From positions 558,001 through 622,000 of the forward strand of contig CATXID010000001.1 in NCBI GenBank assembly GCA_958369225.1: a DNA stretch of 64,000 nucleotides, given 5' to 3'. Of the stretch, positions 26,571 through 34,780 are shown piece by piece. This DNA comes from an uncultured Collinsella sp. GTDB taxonomy: Bacteria; Actinomycetota; Coriobacteriia; Coriobacteriales; Coriobacteriaceae. Numbering within the stretch: the stretch's first letter is position 1; each line of letters opens with the position of its first letter. Below the pieces are notes generated by a model that searched no databases, was not told where the DNA came from, and worked only from the letters and a program-made list of their open reading frames with translations. Both the position numbers and the translations under genes were made by a program.

Positions 26571-26604
26571 TTAAGCCATGGATCCTGAGCGTCCACACCG
26601 CCCA

Positions 26605-26648
26605 AAACAAAAAGGCAGATTTTTAGGCATGTCCCAAAAATCTGCCTT
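26605..26648 (-). terminator. Leftward terminator of the yaiI-like operon
   Basis: Read leftward, AAGGCAGATTTTTG pairs with AAAAATCTGCCTT and is followed by TTTGTTTTGG. It begins just after the stop of the 160-aa gene at 26651. Confidence 0.85.
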
Positions 26649-26650
26649 GG

Positions 26651-27133
26651 TTAGCGCAGCAGCTCGGTGAGGTTGTGTTTAAAGCGGGCCCGGTCCTCGC
26701 TGGTGAAGGCTGCCGGACCGCGGGTGCGTCCCCCGGCGCGGCGCACCTTCTTTTCCTCGTGGCGAATAAACAGTTGCATGTCGATGGTCGCCTTATCGTA
26801 GACGCGCCCGCGCACGCCAATGGCGGCGGCATCGCGGCCGAGCACCATGCTCGCCAGGCCAATGTCCTGCGTCACGACCACATCGCCTGCCTGCAGACGC
26901 TCGACAATGGCAAAGTCGGCGCTATCGGCTCCCACGCTCACATCGAGCGTCGTGACCCAAAAGCCCCGACGCGCGTGCTCGGCGTCGCGCGGATCGTCGC
27001 GGCGAATGTGGCGTTCCAGGTTCTGCGTGCTGTTGCCGGCGATAACGACGGCGACGCCTGCCCTCCGTGCGCAGTCAATCGACTCGCGCGTGACCGGGCA
27101 GGCGTCGGCATCAATAAAAAGCGTCTTTGGCAT
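26651..27133 (-). CDS. YaiI/YqxD family (DUF188) protein
   Basis: The 160-aa protein carries the family signature FIDADACPV at the start (residues 6-14), then VVTQDIGLASMVL and GRVYDKATIDMQLF. The acidic residues of DADACP and TQD fit a PIN-like nuclease fold, but no activity is established. The start codon follows directly on the stop of the DUF308 gene (TAGATG), so the two genes are co-translated or at least co-transcribed. A terminator lies right after it. Confidence 0.9.
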   Translation of the reverse strand: MPKTLFIDADACPVTRESIDCARRAGVAVVIAGNSTQNLERHIRRDDPRDAEHARRGFWVTTLDVSVGADSADFAIVERLQAGDVVVTQDIGLASMVLGRDAAAIGVRGRVYDKATIDMQLFIRHEEKKVRRAGGRTRGPAAFTSEDRARFKHNLTELLR

Positions 27134-27736
27134 CTAGTGCACCAGTTTGCCAAACTGAATGGCGCGAACAATCAGCGTCACGCCAAACACCAGCAGCGCG
27201 GCGCCGCTAAAGATGACGAGCATCTTGGCCGACCACAGCGGATAGATAAACACGAACATGCCCGCGATGATGGAGAGCGCGCCGCTCAGGATGGCGAGGG
27301 CGCGGTTAGACGAAAGCTCGGACTCCAGAATCGACATGACGCCCTCGACAATCCAGCCAAAGCCGGCGACGACCACCACGAGCGTGGTGAGCGTTGCGGT
27401 CGAGAAGGCCTGATTGCGCAGGATTATGACGCCGCCCAGAATGATGAGCAGGTTGGAGATGATGCTCGTAACGCGCCAGCCGGTGGGCAACAGCGGCTCG
27501 AAAACAGCGGTAAACAGCCTGATCGCGGCCGTGATCACAAAGTAGAAGCCCAAGACGGTCGTTAGGAAGACGAGGGACTTGGCGGGCGCAAACAGCAGTG
27601 CGATGCCGGCGACGAGCGCCAAGATGCCCGTGATGGCGTAAATCCAGCGCACGGCCTTGACGGCCTTGCCTGCCATGCTTTTCTCGTCAAATCCAAATGC
27701 GCTCGATTGCTTGTCATCGTTCTTAAAGATGCCCAT
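27134..27736 (-). CDS. HdeD/DUF308-family membrane protein
   Basis: The 200-aa protein has a soluble N-terminus of about 28 residues and six hydrophobic segments in three related pairs, as in HdeD (acid-resistance membrane protein of enteric bacteria). Typical elements are WIYAITGILALVAGIALLF and GFGWIVEGVMSIL. The role in this organism is unknown. ATG at 27736 follows AAAGGAGA. First gene of a two-gene leftward operon. Confidence 0.85.
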   Translation of the reverse strand: MGIFKNDDKQSSAFGFDEKSMAGKAVKAVRWIYAITGILALVAGIALLFAPAKSLVFLTTVLGFYFVITAAIRLFTAVFEPLLPTGWRVTSIISNLLIILGGVIILRNQAFSTATLTTLVVVVAGFGWIVEGVMSILESELSSNRALAILSGALSIIAGMFVFIYPLWSAKMLVIFSGAALLVFGVTLIVRAIQFGKLVH

Positions 27737-27970
27737 GATGTCTCCTTTCCGTGCGGCGTAAGCCGTAGCTCTTGCAACCAGTATCGCCCAAGGGCGCCGT
27801 CGCGTGGGGCGGGAAGGGCGAATGGGAGCCTCACCTTCCCGAATTGTTATCTTTGTTCCCGCTTGGATGTGGGATATTCAACAGGTGTAGAACATTGCGG
27901 CTCTGTTCGTTATTGCCTACGTTTTAGGTTAGATTTTCTTAAGGACAATTGGCTTTTATTGGGGGGTCCT

Positions 27971-28642
27971 ATGAACGAAACAGTTCCCGCGGCGCCGGTA
28001 AGCGCCGAGTCGATGGCGAAGCAGGGTTGCGAAAAGCTTGGCCTGGACACGTTTGACGCGCTGGTTCGCCGCGCCCGCACGTGCCGTCGATTTGACGAGT
28101 CCATGCGCGTGCCGCGCGAGTTTTTGCTCGAGCTGGCGGAGCTTGCGCATCTGGCTCCCTGTGGCGCCAATGCTCAGCGCCTGCGTTTTCATGTGGTGAG
28201 CGGTGCCGAGGACTGCGCGCGCGTATTTGATGAGCTCGCGTGGGCCGGTGCGCTCAAGGATTGGTCGGGTCCCGATGAGGGCGAGCGCCCGACCGGCTAC
28301 ATCGCGATTCTTGCCGAGCGCGCTGTTCCGGGTAAGCCCGCCGCGTCCATCACCGAGGTCGACACGGGCATTGCCGCGCAGACGATGATGCTCGCCGCCC
28401 GCAGCGCCACGCCCGAGGTGGCTGCCTGCATGTTCAAGGCCTTTACGCCCCACGCGATCGATGCCATGGGGCTCGATAGCGACAAGTATGAGCTCAAGCT
28501 GATCATGGCGTTTGGCGTTCCGGCCGAGACGCAGGTGATCGATGCGATCGATTCCAACCCCGACGGCTCAATTAATTACTGGCGCGACGAGGCGCAGGTG
28601 CACCACGTACCCAAGCGCCCGCTTGCCGACGTACTGGTGTAG
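27971..28642 (+). CDS. Nitroreductase-family flavoprotein
   Basis: The 223-aa FMN-dependent oxidoreductase-like protein shows RRARTCRRFDESMRVPREFLLELAELAHLAPCGANAQRLRFHVV, the flavin-binding start of the family. It ends in GVPAETQVIDAID..INYWRDEAQVHHVPKRPL, where the RDE..HVPKR segment matches nitroreductase-like proteins. The substrate is not predictable. ATG 27971 was chosen with GGGGGG immediately upstream; the long frame from 27707 runs through the promoter region. A possible -35 TTGCGG (27895-27900) and -10 TACGTT (27918-27923) lie upstream with 17-base spacing. Confidence 0.85.
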   Translation: MNETVPAAPVSAESMAKQGCEKLGLDTFDALVRRARTCRRFDESMRVPREFLLELAELAHLAPCGANAQRLRFHVVSGAEDCARVFDELAWAGALKDWSGPDEGERPTGYIAILAERAVPGKPAASITEVDTGIAAQTMMLAARSATPEVAACMFKAFTPHAIDAMGLDSDKYELKLIMAFGVPAETQVIDAIDSNPDGSINYWRDEAQVHHVPKRPLADVLV

Positions 28643-28674
28643 CTGAGCGTCACCGCGGTGTGATCCGGCGGTAA

Positions 28675-28710
28675 ACCACCACAAAGGTACCTGTCCCCTT
28701 TGCGGTGGTG
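28675..28710. repeat. Six-copy palindromic repeat, copy 2
   Basis: Core AAAGGTACCTGTCCCCTTT in the plus orientation with CCACCAC / CGGTGGTG ends. It lies just before the ribosome binding site of the phosphatase gene at 28725. Confidence 0.85.
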
Positions 28711-28724
28711 CGAGGGGAGGACGT

Positions 28725-29267
28725 GTGACAGATTTGTATTTGGTGCGGCATGGGCAGACTGAGCTCAACGTGCAGAACATTTTGCAGGGTGGGCACGATT
28801 CGCCGCTTACGGCGCGCGGGCGCGAGCAGGCGCTGGCGACGCGCGCGGCGTTTGAGGCGCGTGGCGTGACCTTTGACCGTGTGTATTCCTCCCCGTTGGG
28901 CCGGGCGCGGCGTACGGCTGAGCTAATTGCTGGCGAGGGCTGCTCGATAGAGCTGGTCGATGACCTACGCGAGTGGCATTTGGGCTCGCTGGAGGGCACA
29001 TCAAATCGCGATATGCCGCCGCAGCCCTGGGGTGATTATCCGGTGGCCTTTGGTGGCGAGTCTGAAGTGCAGCTCCAGTCGCGTATGGTCGCGGTGCTGT
29101 CGCGCATCATGGCCAGGCCGCAGCACGACTGCGTGCTGGCGGTTTCCCACGGCTCAGCCTGCCAGGAGTTTCTTGAGTATGTGACTGGCAGGGGAGAGCT
29201 ACCCGACAACGGAGCCGTGCTTCATTTTGGCTATTGCGACGGGGCGTTTTCGCTCCTTGATTGGTAA
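28725..29267 (+). CDS. Histidine phosphatase (phosphoglycerate mutase-like)
   Basis: The 180-aa phosphatase of the PGM-like superfamily opens with LYLVRHGQT (catalytic RHG at residues 8-10), then VYSSPLGRARRTAE, LREWHLGSLEG and the second catalytic His in LAVSHGSACQEFL. Substrates of such small enzymes range from phosphosugars to nucleoside phosphates; this one is unknown. GTG start behind GGGGAGGA. A second, similar gene follows 17 bases later, an obvious tandem duplication. Confidence 0.92.
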   Translation: MTDLYLVRHGQTELNVQNILQGGHDSPLTARGREQALATRAAFEARGVTFDRVYSSPLGRARRTAELIAGEGCSIELVDDLREWHLGSLEGTSNRDMPPQPWGDYPVAFGGESEVQLQSRMVAVLSRIMARPQHDCVLAVSHGSACQEFLEYVTGRGELPDNGAVLHFGYCDGAFSLLDW

Positions 29268-29284
29268 CGAACGAAAGGACCCCT

Positions 29285-29920
29285 ATGAATAAAGATCTGT
29301 ATCTGGTCCGTCATGGACAGACGATATTCAACCTCAAGCGTATCATTCAGGGGTGGAGTGACTCGCCGCTTACGCAGTTGGGTTGCGACCAGGCGGCGCG
29401 CGCCGGCATGTTTTTACGTGCGCGCGGCATTGAGCCCGATCATGCCTACACCTCCACGCTTCATCGCACCGAGCAGACTATCGCCAACTTGTGGCCGGGC
29501 TTGGCGTACGAGCGCCTGGACGGCCTGCGTGAGTGGTTCTTTGGCGACTTTGAGGCCGAGCGCGTGATGCTCATGCCCGAGCGCCCGTGGCGCGACTTCT
29601 ATCGCCAGTTTGGCGGCGAGGGCCAGATGCAGGTGCGCGAGCGCATGGTGGCGACGTTGACCGAGCTTATGCAGCGTCCGGACCATACGTGCGTGCTCGC
29701 GGTAAGCCACGGCTCGGCTATCAAGGAGTTCATGGACCACGTGAAGGGTGCGGCGGCAGACGAGCGCGACCGCGTTCCGGGCAATTGCTCGGTGTTGCAT
29801 TTCGTGTTTGACGACGAGGCCGGTACGTTTGAGCTGGTCGAAGTCTTTACGCAGGAAGATTATGCGAGCGAGCTGGGGCTTGAACCGCTCGTGGCTACTG
29901 CGGGTCCGCAGCGCGGATAA
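29285..29920 (+). CDS. Histidine phosphatase, second tandem copy
   Basis: The 211-aa relative of the preceding gene has DLYLVRHGQT, then YTSTLHRTEQTIANL, LREWFFGDFEAE and LAVSHGSAIKEFM. It is longer at the C-terminus. ATG 29285 with AAAGGA was taken rather than the GTG at 29261, which lies inside the preceding gene. Both copies keep all catalytic residues, so both should be active, perhaps on different substrates. Confidence 0.92.
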   Translation: MNKDLYLVRHGQTIFNLKRIIQGWSDSPLTQLGCDQAARAGMFLRARGIEPDHAYTSTLHRTEQTIANLWPGLAYERLDGLREWFFGDFEAERVMLMPERPWRDFYRQFGGEGQMQVRERMVATLTELMQRPDHTCVLAVSHGSAIKEFMDHVKGAAADERDRVPGNCSVLHFVFDDEAGTFELVEVFTQEDYASELGLEPLVATAGPQRG

Positions 29921-29967
29921 CGCGAGCGCGGCGGCACGGGTCGCCGGCATAACTTCTCGACGCGAAA

Positions 29968-30012
29968 GGGGCGGAGATGCATGTACCTGCTGCATCTCCG
30001 CCCCCTGTTTGT
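29968..30012 (+). terminator. Terminator after the phosphatase pair
   Basis: Perfect 14-bp arms GGGGCGGAGATGCA (29968-29981) and TGCATCTCCGCCCC (29991-30004) with a nine-base loop, then CTGTTTGTT. Confidence 0.85.
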
Positions 30013-30049
30013 TGAGCTGCCGATTATTGTGCTGGGCGGTCTGGTCTTG

Positions 30050-30733
30050 CTAGAACCGCGCGACCTGGTGCGTGAGCAGACCTGTCGGAACTTGCGGCGC
30101 GGCGCCGCTGACCTGCGCGGCGGGGAAGAGCACGGCAACGGTAAAGTTGAACGGCTCCTTGCCGGTGTACGTTCCGGCGGCACGGGCCTCATCGGCCAGC
30201 AGCTGCGACGCCCCGGTCAGAGCGGCGGCGTAGGCGGGGTCGTCGGTCAGTGCCGGCTCCGGTGCTTGGTCGAGCATAGCGCGGATGGCCCCGACGGCGT
30301 CCTCGCGCTTGACCTCCCACGCGCGGTGCGTAATGCCCGCGGGGTCGGTAACGGCGTAGAGCGACGCGCCCTCTTTGGCGGCGCCCAGGATGATATCCAT
30401 GACGGGCGAGGCCTCGTAGGCGAGCGACACGGGGCGCGGCTGCACCTTGAGCTCGGCGATCGCGCGCGCAGCAGCGGCCACGTCAGCGCTGGCATCGCTC
30501 TTGTCGCCCGCAAGTACACTCGTCGGGCAAATCGCCACGACACCCGTCACGCGTCCCGGCTCGCCCGAGCATTCGTACACGTAATACGCCGCACCCGGGT
30601 CCTTGAGCATCAGGCCATCGGCAAGGGCTCCGCGCAGAGCATCGTTGCCGCTCAGGATACTGCCCATTGCAGGCAGCGCCTCGAGCACACGGTCCTGAGC
30701 CGGGCGGATGCAGGGAAACGGAAGTGCTTTCAT
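30050..30733 (-). CDS. DUF1015-like protein
   Basis: The 227-aa protein begins ALPFPCIRPAQDRV, similar to the PFRxIRP start of DUF1015, and has AAYYVYECSGEPGRVTGVVAICPTSVL, like the central part of that family. It is much shorter than the usual 400 aa, so it may be a divergent or shortened member. DUF1015 genes often lie near serA and serC; those genes are 3 kb to the right here. No catalytic motif is visible. ATG with AGGA upstream. The assignment is tentative. Confidence 0.55.
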   Translation of the reverse strand: MKALPFPCIRPAQDRVLEALPAMGSILSGNDALRGALADGLMLKDPGAAYYVYECSGEPGRVTGVVAICPTSVLAGDKSDASADVAAAARAIAELKVQPRPVSLAYEASPVMDIILGAAKEGASLYAVTDPAGITHRAWEVKREDAVGAIRAMLDQAPEPALTDDPAYAAALTGASQLLADEARAAGTYTGKEPFNFTVAVLFPAAQVSGAAPQVPTGLLTHQVARF

Positions 30734-30772
30734 GGGCGGTCCTAACGCACGAGTCGGTTTGTTCGCGGCTTA

Positions 30773-31993
30773 TTATGCCCCAACTTGGCCGCTCGCGTCC
30801 CAGAGCACGTTATCGGCGAGCGCGATTAGCACCTGCTGACAACGAACGATATCGACGTGGGGCACATATTCGTTGGGCTTGTGCGCGAGCGCGAGCGACC
30901 CGGGACCGTAGCTCATGCAATTGCGGTTACCTGTCTTGCCGGCAATGACGGCGGTGTCGGTGTAGCCGGTAAAGAAGCCGACGGTCGTATTCGCGTCCGT
31001 CACGTCATCGGCGGCACGCTTGAGCGCTGCTAGAAGGGGAGAGTTCGGGTCGCGCTCGATGGCGGGGCGGTCGCCCGTCGCGGTGTAGCTGCCATGGCAA
31101 CCGGGAACGGCGGCTTCGGCGACGGCGATGGCCTGCTCTACCATGCGCGTCGCGGCGGCCGTATCGGTCGGCGGGGTCAGGCGCATGTCGACCCAGACTT
31201 TGGCGCGGTCGGGTACGACGTAGGGGCGATATCCGCCCTCGATTTGGCCAAACGTGATGGTCGAAGGCCCCAGCTCATCGTGCGCGGGCAGCGTCGCAAA
31301 CGCGCGACGAAGCGAACACACGACCTCGGCCATGGCGGCGACGGCATCCGCGCCCTTCCAAGGCTGGCTCGCATGCGCCGTCACGCCAGCCATTTCAATC
31401 TCGAACCACGTACGCCCCTTGTGTGCCACCTGGATCTGTCCGTCGGTGGGCTCGGTGTCCAGCACCCATTCGCGCGAACCGACCCAGCCGGCATCGATTG
31501 CGGCTTCTGAGCCGCGCATAAAATCTTCCTCGTCGACCGAGCAGATGAGCGAAAAGCCACGGCGGGGCAGCTCGCCTACTGCCGCCACGCGCTCGAGCGT
31601 ATGGACCAGTGCGGCAATGGCGCAGGCCAGTCCGCCCTTCATGTCGCAGGAGCCGCGGCCGTAGAGCTTGCCGTCGCGCACGACCGCTCCGAGCGGCGAA
31701 ATGTCCGCGTTCCAGCCATCGCCCAGCGTAACGGTATCCATATGGCAGATATAGACGAGCCGTGGCTCGTCGCTCAGTCCCGGCACGGTGACCATAAGGT
31801 TGCGGCGCCCGGGCAGCGCCTCGAGTTCCTCAACCTGTACGGCATGGAGCACCGGATGGCTCAGCTGCGCCAACCGTTCCTCAACCAACGCTTTGATATA
31901 GCGCTCAATCTCGTCCTCATACGCACCTGGGTCGGAACTGTCGATCCGCACGAGCCCTTGCGTAAGCCGCCAGGCAAAGTCCTCATCAACCAT
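30773..31993 (-). CDS. M20-family metallopeptidase / deacylase
   Basis: This is a two-zinc hydrolase of the ArgE/DapE/M20 group that cleaves amide bonds of small peptides or acyl-amino acids. Metal-site motifs: CHMDTV, YGRGSCDMKGG, SVDEED and DTEPTDG; the dimerisation (lid) domain starts near AHKGRTWFEIEMAGVTAHAS. The exact substrate is not defined. ATG 31993 was chosen; the frame extends upstream to 32071 without conserved sequence. 406 aa, normal for the family. Confidence 0.85.
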   Translation of the reverse strand: MVDEDFAWRLTQGLVRIDSSDPGAYEDEIERYIKALVEERLAQLSHPVLHAVQVEELEALPGRRNLMVTVPGLSDEPRLVYICHMDTVTLGDGWNADISPLGAVVRDGKLYGRGSCDMKGGLACAIAALVHTLERVAAVGELPRRGFSLICSVDEEDFMRGSEAAIDAGWVGSREWVLDTEPTDGQIQVAHKGRTWFEIEMAGVTAHASQPWKGADAVAAMAEVVCSLRRAFATLPAHDELGPSTITFGQIEGGYRPYVVPDRAKVWVDMRLTPPTDTAAATRMVEQAIAVAEAAVPGCHGSYTATGDRPAIERDPNSPLLAALKRAADDVTDANTTVGFFTGYTDTAVIAGKTGNRNCMSYGPGSLALAHKPNEYVPHVDIVRCQQVLIALADNVLWDASGQVGA

Positions 31994-32147
31994 ATGCAAC
32001 CTCACAATCAGTCTGCTTTCCAAACCGATTGTAAGCCTCCCGAGAGATCCGCGACGTGCGCACAGCAGCATTTACCGTTCGCAGGCCGAGCCAGCGCGTT
32101 TGCCGTCCGTGCGGGTTCACAAACGGCGCAGTGGGTACGTAGCCTTT

Positions 32148-33197
32148 ATGGACGACATGCTGTGCGACATATCTGCCTTTCGGTATCACCGGATACCTCC
32201 ACAGGTCTTGGCGATAATGCCGGACCTGCCCGATTCTGCGGACGATCCGCGCAGGGAGCGTCTTTGCGAGCATCCACTCGTCGCGCATTTTCTGGGCACC
32301 CCGCTACACGTTTTGGCGCAGGGCAGCTGCGGACGTAAAGGTGATCGCATTGTCAGGCATGTTTGGAACGGGGAGAGGCCGTTTGGCTCCGTGCGACAGA
32401 CAGAGTTTGGCCTCGATGTCGCGTCCCCGTTCTTTACCCTGTTGACCCTAGCTTCCTCGGTCTCAAACGAGCGCCTGATCATGTGCATGTATGAGATGTG
32501 CGGCACCTTTGCCGTGTGCAAGATTGCGCCTCAGGTAAAGTCGGCACTTGTGCAGGCATATGGGGACCAGTGGGGTGACGCGCGGTTGGGCTGGGAAAAC
32601 GTAAAGGATGTCTCGGGGAATCCAACGGACTTGTGGAAACGACCACCCTTGATCGAGCTCTCTGAGCTTGCAGAGTACGTCGATAAGATCCGGGGGCTCC
32701 GCGGCGCTAAATCGTTCACACGTGCCGCGAAATGCATTACAGGGATGGTGGCATCGCCGCTCGAGGTCCAGGCATCGATGCTGTTTGGTCTTTCGAGGTT
32801 ACGCGGCGGCGAAGGGCTGCGCCTTACCAATAACGTTGAGATTCGTATGACGCGCGGCGCCCGCCTGATTTCGGGGCTCGATAGGCGCTATGCCGATATC
32901 CTGCTGGCAAATAAGGACGGCAGCCGAGAGTGTCTGGTTGAATGCCAGGGTAAAGCCATACACGGATCCATAGAATCCAAGATCTCTGACTCCGACCGAA
33001 CGACGGCCTTGCAAGCGATGGGATATCCCGTCGTTTTGATGACCTATGGCCAGCTGGCCGACTCCGATGCCTTCCGCGTGGTGATGGAGCTCATCACGTC
33101 CTATCTCGATGTGCCGCTGGAAGACAAGACGCCGCGGCAGCAGGAGCTTGAACGGCGGCTTCGTGAAGAGATTTTTATCGATTGGGCGGGAATGTAG
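32148..33197 (+). CDS. Lone PD-(D/E)XK-like protein, paralogue B
   Basis: The 349-aa protein of unknown function is homologous to the protein at 22712-23902. Shared blocks are MYEMCGTFAVCK (cf. YFELCGAYSLGP), SPLEVQASMLFGLSRLRGGEGL (cf. SPMETAFAMMLTLPKSEGGLGI) and the nuclease-like RYADILLANKDGSRECLVECQG...DRTTALQAMGYPVVLMTYGQL. The D...E.Q spacing suggests a DUF559-type PD-(D/E)XK fold in which the usual ExK is changed. The N-terminus DDMLCDISAFRYHRIPPQVLA resembles AbiEi-like proteins. The start is unsure (ATG 32148 or a TTG at 32100). It overlaps no partner gene. Confidence 0.6.
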   Translation: MDDMLCDISAFRYHRIPPQVLAIMPDLPDSADDPRRERLCEHPLVAHFLGTPLHVLAQGSCGRKGDRIVRHVWNGERPFGSVRQTEFGLDVASPFFTLLTLASSVSNERLIMCMYEMCGTFAVCKIAPQVKSALVQAYGDQWGDARLGWENVKDVSGNPTDLWKRPPLIELSELAEYVDKIRGLRGAKSFTRAAKCITGMVASPLEVQASMLFGLSRLRGGEGLRLTNNVEIRMTRGARLISGLDRRYADILLANKDGSRECLVECQGKAIHGSIESKISDSDRTTALQAMGYPVVLMTYGQLADSDAFRVVMELITSYLDVPLEDKTPRQQELERRLREEIFIDWAGM

Positions 33198-33283
33198 TCG
33201 TGCAGATGGAAAACGGTCGCGCGAGCTAGAGTTTTGGGCGCGAAAAAGGCTTCAGTTTCGCCTTGGAAGGGCTATAAAATTGC

Positions 33284-33446
33284 TATCCAGAACAAGTTGT
33301 TTCGGAAAATCGACAGTCAACTTGGATGTGGTATATAGAGATCGATTTTTACCTGCTAAAGCCCCTGATAAAGCTGTTTATCAAAGCAGGTGTGCTCGGT
33401 GATTTGGGTATGACTGTCTATTATCCGAAAAAACTTGTTCTGGGTA
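33284..33446. repeat. 163-bp inverted-repeat element (MITE-like)
   Basis: Terminal arms of 23 bases (33284-33306 and 33424-33446, two mismatches, core CCAGAACAAGTTGTTTCGGA) enclose further inverted pairs GACAGTCA/TGACTGTC and ACCTGCT/AGCAGGT and a TGATAAA/TTTATCA hairpin, so almost the whole element can fold back. No transposase is encoded. It sits between paralogue B and the serA terminator. Confidence 0.75.
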
Positions 33447-33471
33447 GCATTTTCAAAACCGGCCGGAGCAA

Positions 33472-33505
33472 CGAAAAAGGCCCCCGTTTCGTGAAAACGG
33501 GGGCC
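33472..33505 (-). terminator. Leftward terminator of serC-serA
   Basis: Read leftward, GGCCCCCGTTTT and AAACGGGGGCC form a stem with a small loop, followed by TTTTTCG. It begins 42 bases after the serA stop codon. Confidence 0.9.
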
Positions 33506-33546
33506 GAATGGGCTTCATGGTCTTCCTGGCAGGCTTGGTGCCGTCG

Positions 33547-34710
33547 CTATTTGATCACGCGCACGCGATACATCGATGGAATCTGCTTGAGCGCCTCGAT
33601 GGTGCTGCTGTCCAGGTGCTCGTCGGTGTCGAACATGGTGTAGGCATTCTCGCCAGCGGACTCGTTGGTCATACGCTGCACGTTGGCGTTGTCCTTGGCG
33701 AGAATGGCCGTGATCTGGCCGATCATGTTGGGCACGTTGGCGTGCAGGCAGGCGATGCGGCTCGCGGCGCGCGCCTTGCCCATGCTGCAGGCGGGATAGT
33801 TGACGCTGTGCGCGATGTTACCGTTCTCCAGGTAATCCTTGAGCTCGCTGATGGCCATGTCGGCGCAGTTGGCCTCGGCCTCGCCAGTGCCGGCGCCCGA
33901 GTGCGTGGTGATAAACGTGTTGGGCATCTTGACGGTCTTGGGCGTGGCAAAGTCGCAGCTAAACCAGCTCAGCTTGCCCGCGCGCAGGGCAGCGTCGACG
34001 GCGTCCTCGTCAATGATGGTTTCGCGCGCGTAGTTGATGAGCACGGCGTCGGGTGCCAGCAGGTTAATCTGCTCGGTGCTGATCATGCCGATGGTGTCTG
34101 CCTTGCTGGGCACGTGCACGGTGAGGTAGTCGCAGCCGCGGCACAGATCCTCGAGCGTGCCCACGCGCTGCACCTCGCGGCTCAGCACCCACGCGTGCTC
34201 AACGGAAATGAACGGATCATAGCCGTAGACGTCCATGCCCAGATCGACGCAGGCGTTGGCGACCTTGGAGCCCACGTTGCCCAGGCCGATGACGCCGATG
34301 CGCTTGCCCTTGAGCTCGCGGCCCACAAAGGCCTTCTTGGCCTTCTCGGCATCGACCTGGATCTCGGGGTCGTCGGCGTTGTCGCGCACCCAGTTCATCG
34401 ACTGCACTACGCCGCGGCTCGAAAGCACCAGCATGCCCAGGACGAGCTCCTTGACGGCGTTGCTGTTGGCGCCGGGGGAGTTAAAGACGACGACGCCCTT
34501 CTTGGCGTACTCCTCGACGGGGATGTTGTTGACGCCGGCGCCGCAGCGGGCGATGGCGCGAATGCCCTCGGGCAGCTCGTAGCCGTGCAGGTCGGTGGAG
34601 CGCATCAGGATGGCGTCGGCCTCCTCGGCGGTGCCCACAAACTCGTAGCCCTCGCCAAACTCGACTTTGCCGTCTTTGGTAATGTCGTCGATGGTCTTAA
34701 TCTTACGCAT
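33547..34710 (-). CDS. serA: D-3-phosphoglycerate dehydrogenase
   Basis: It oxidises 3-phosphoglycerate to 3-phosphohydroxypyruvate, the first step of serine synthesis. The NAD-binding fingerprint is GVIGLGNVGSKVA (about residues 150-162) and the substrate/catalytic region includes LMRSTDLHG. The family's RARE-type Arg appears in NYARETIIDEDAV. A C-terminal ACT-like domain (VPNMIGQITAILAKDNANVQRM, about 325-387) could give feedback control by serine. At 387 aa it is of the short form without the intervening domain. It lies 70 bases after serC on the same strand, forming a serine operon. Confidence 0.95.
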   Translation of the reverse strand: MRKIKTIDDITKDGKVEFGEGYEFVGTAEEADAILMRSTDLHGYELPEGIRAIARCGAGVNNIPVEEYAKKGVVVFNSPGANSNAVKELVLGMLVLSSRGVVQSMNWVRDNADDPEIQVDAEKAKKAFVGRELKGKRIGVIGLGNVGSKVANACVDLGMDVYGYDPFISVEHAWVLSREVQRVGTLEDLCRGCDYLTVHVPSKADTIGMISTEQINLLAPDAVLINYARETIIDEDAVDAALRAGKLSWFSCDFATPKTVKMPNTFITTHSGAGTGEAEANCADMAISELKDYLENGNIAHSVNYPACSMGKARAASRIACLHANVPNMIGQITAILAKDNANVQRMTNESAGENAYTMFDTDEHLDSSTIEALKQIPSMYRVRVIK

Positions 34711-34780
34711 GAAAAAACTCCTTAGCAGGTTTGTCTAAAACAAGTGGTTTGAAGTGGCTGGTTGGCCCGCGGGTTGCGGG

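Noticed and set aside
31986..32288. Reverse 100-codon frame over the start of paralogue B
   Set aside because: It overlaps the M20 start and paralogue B, with no domain or start signal.
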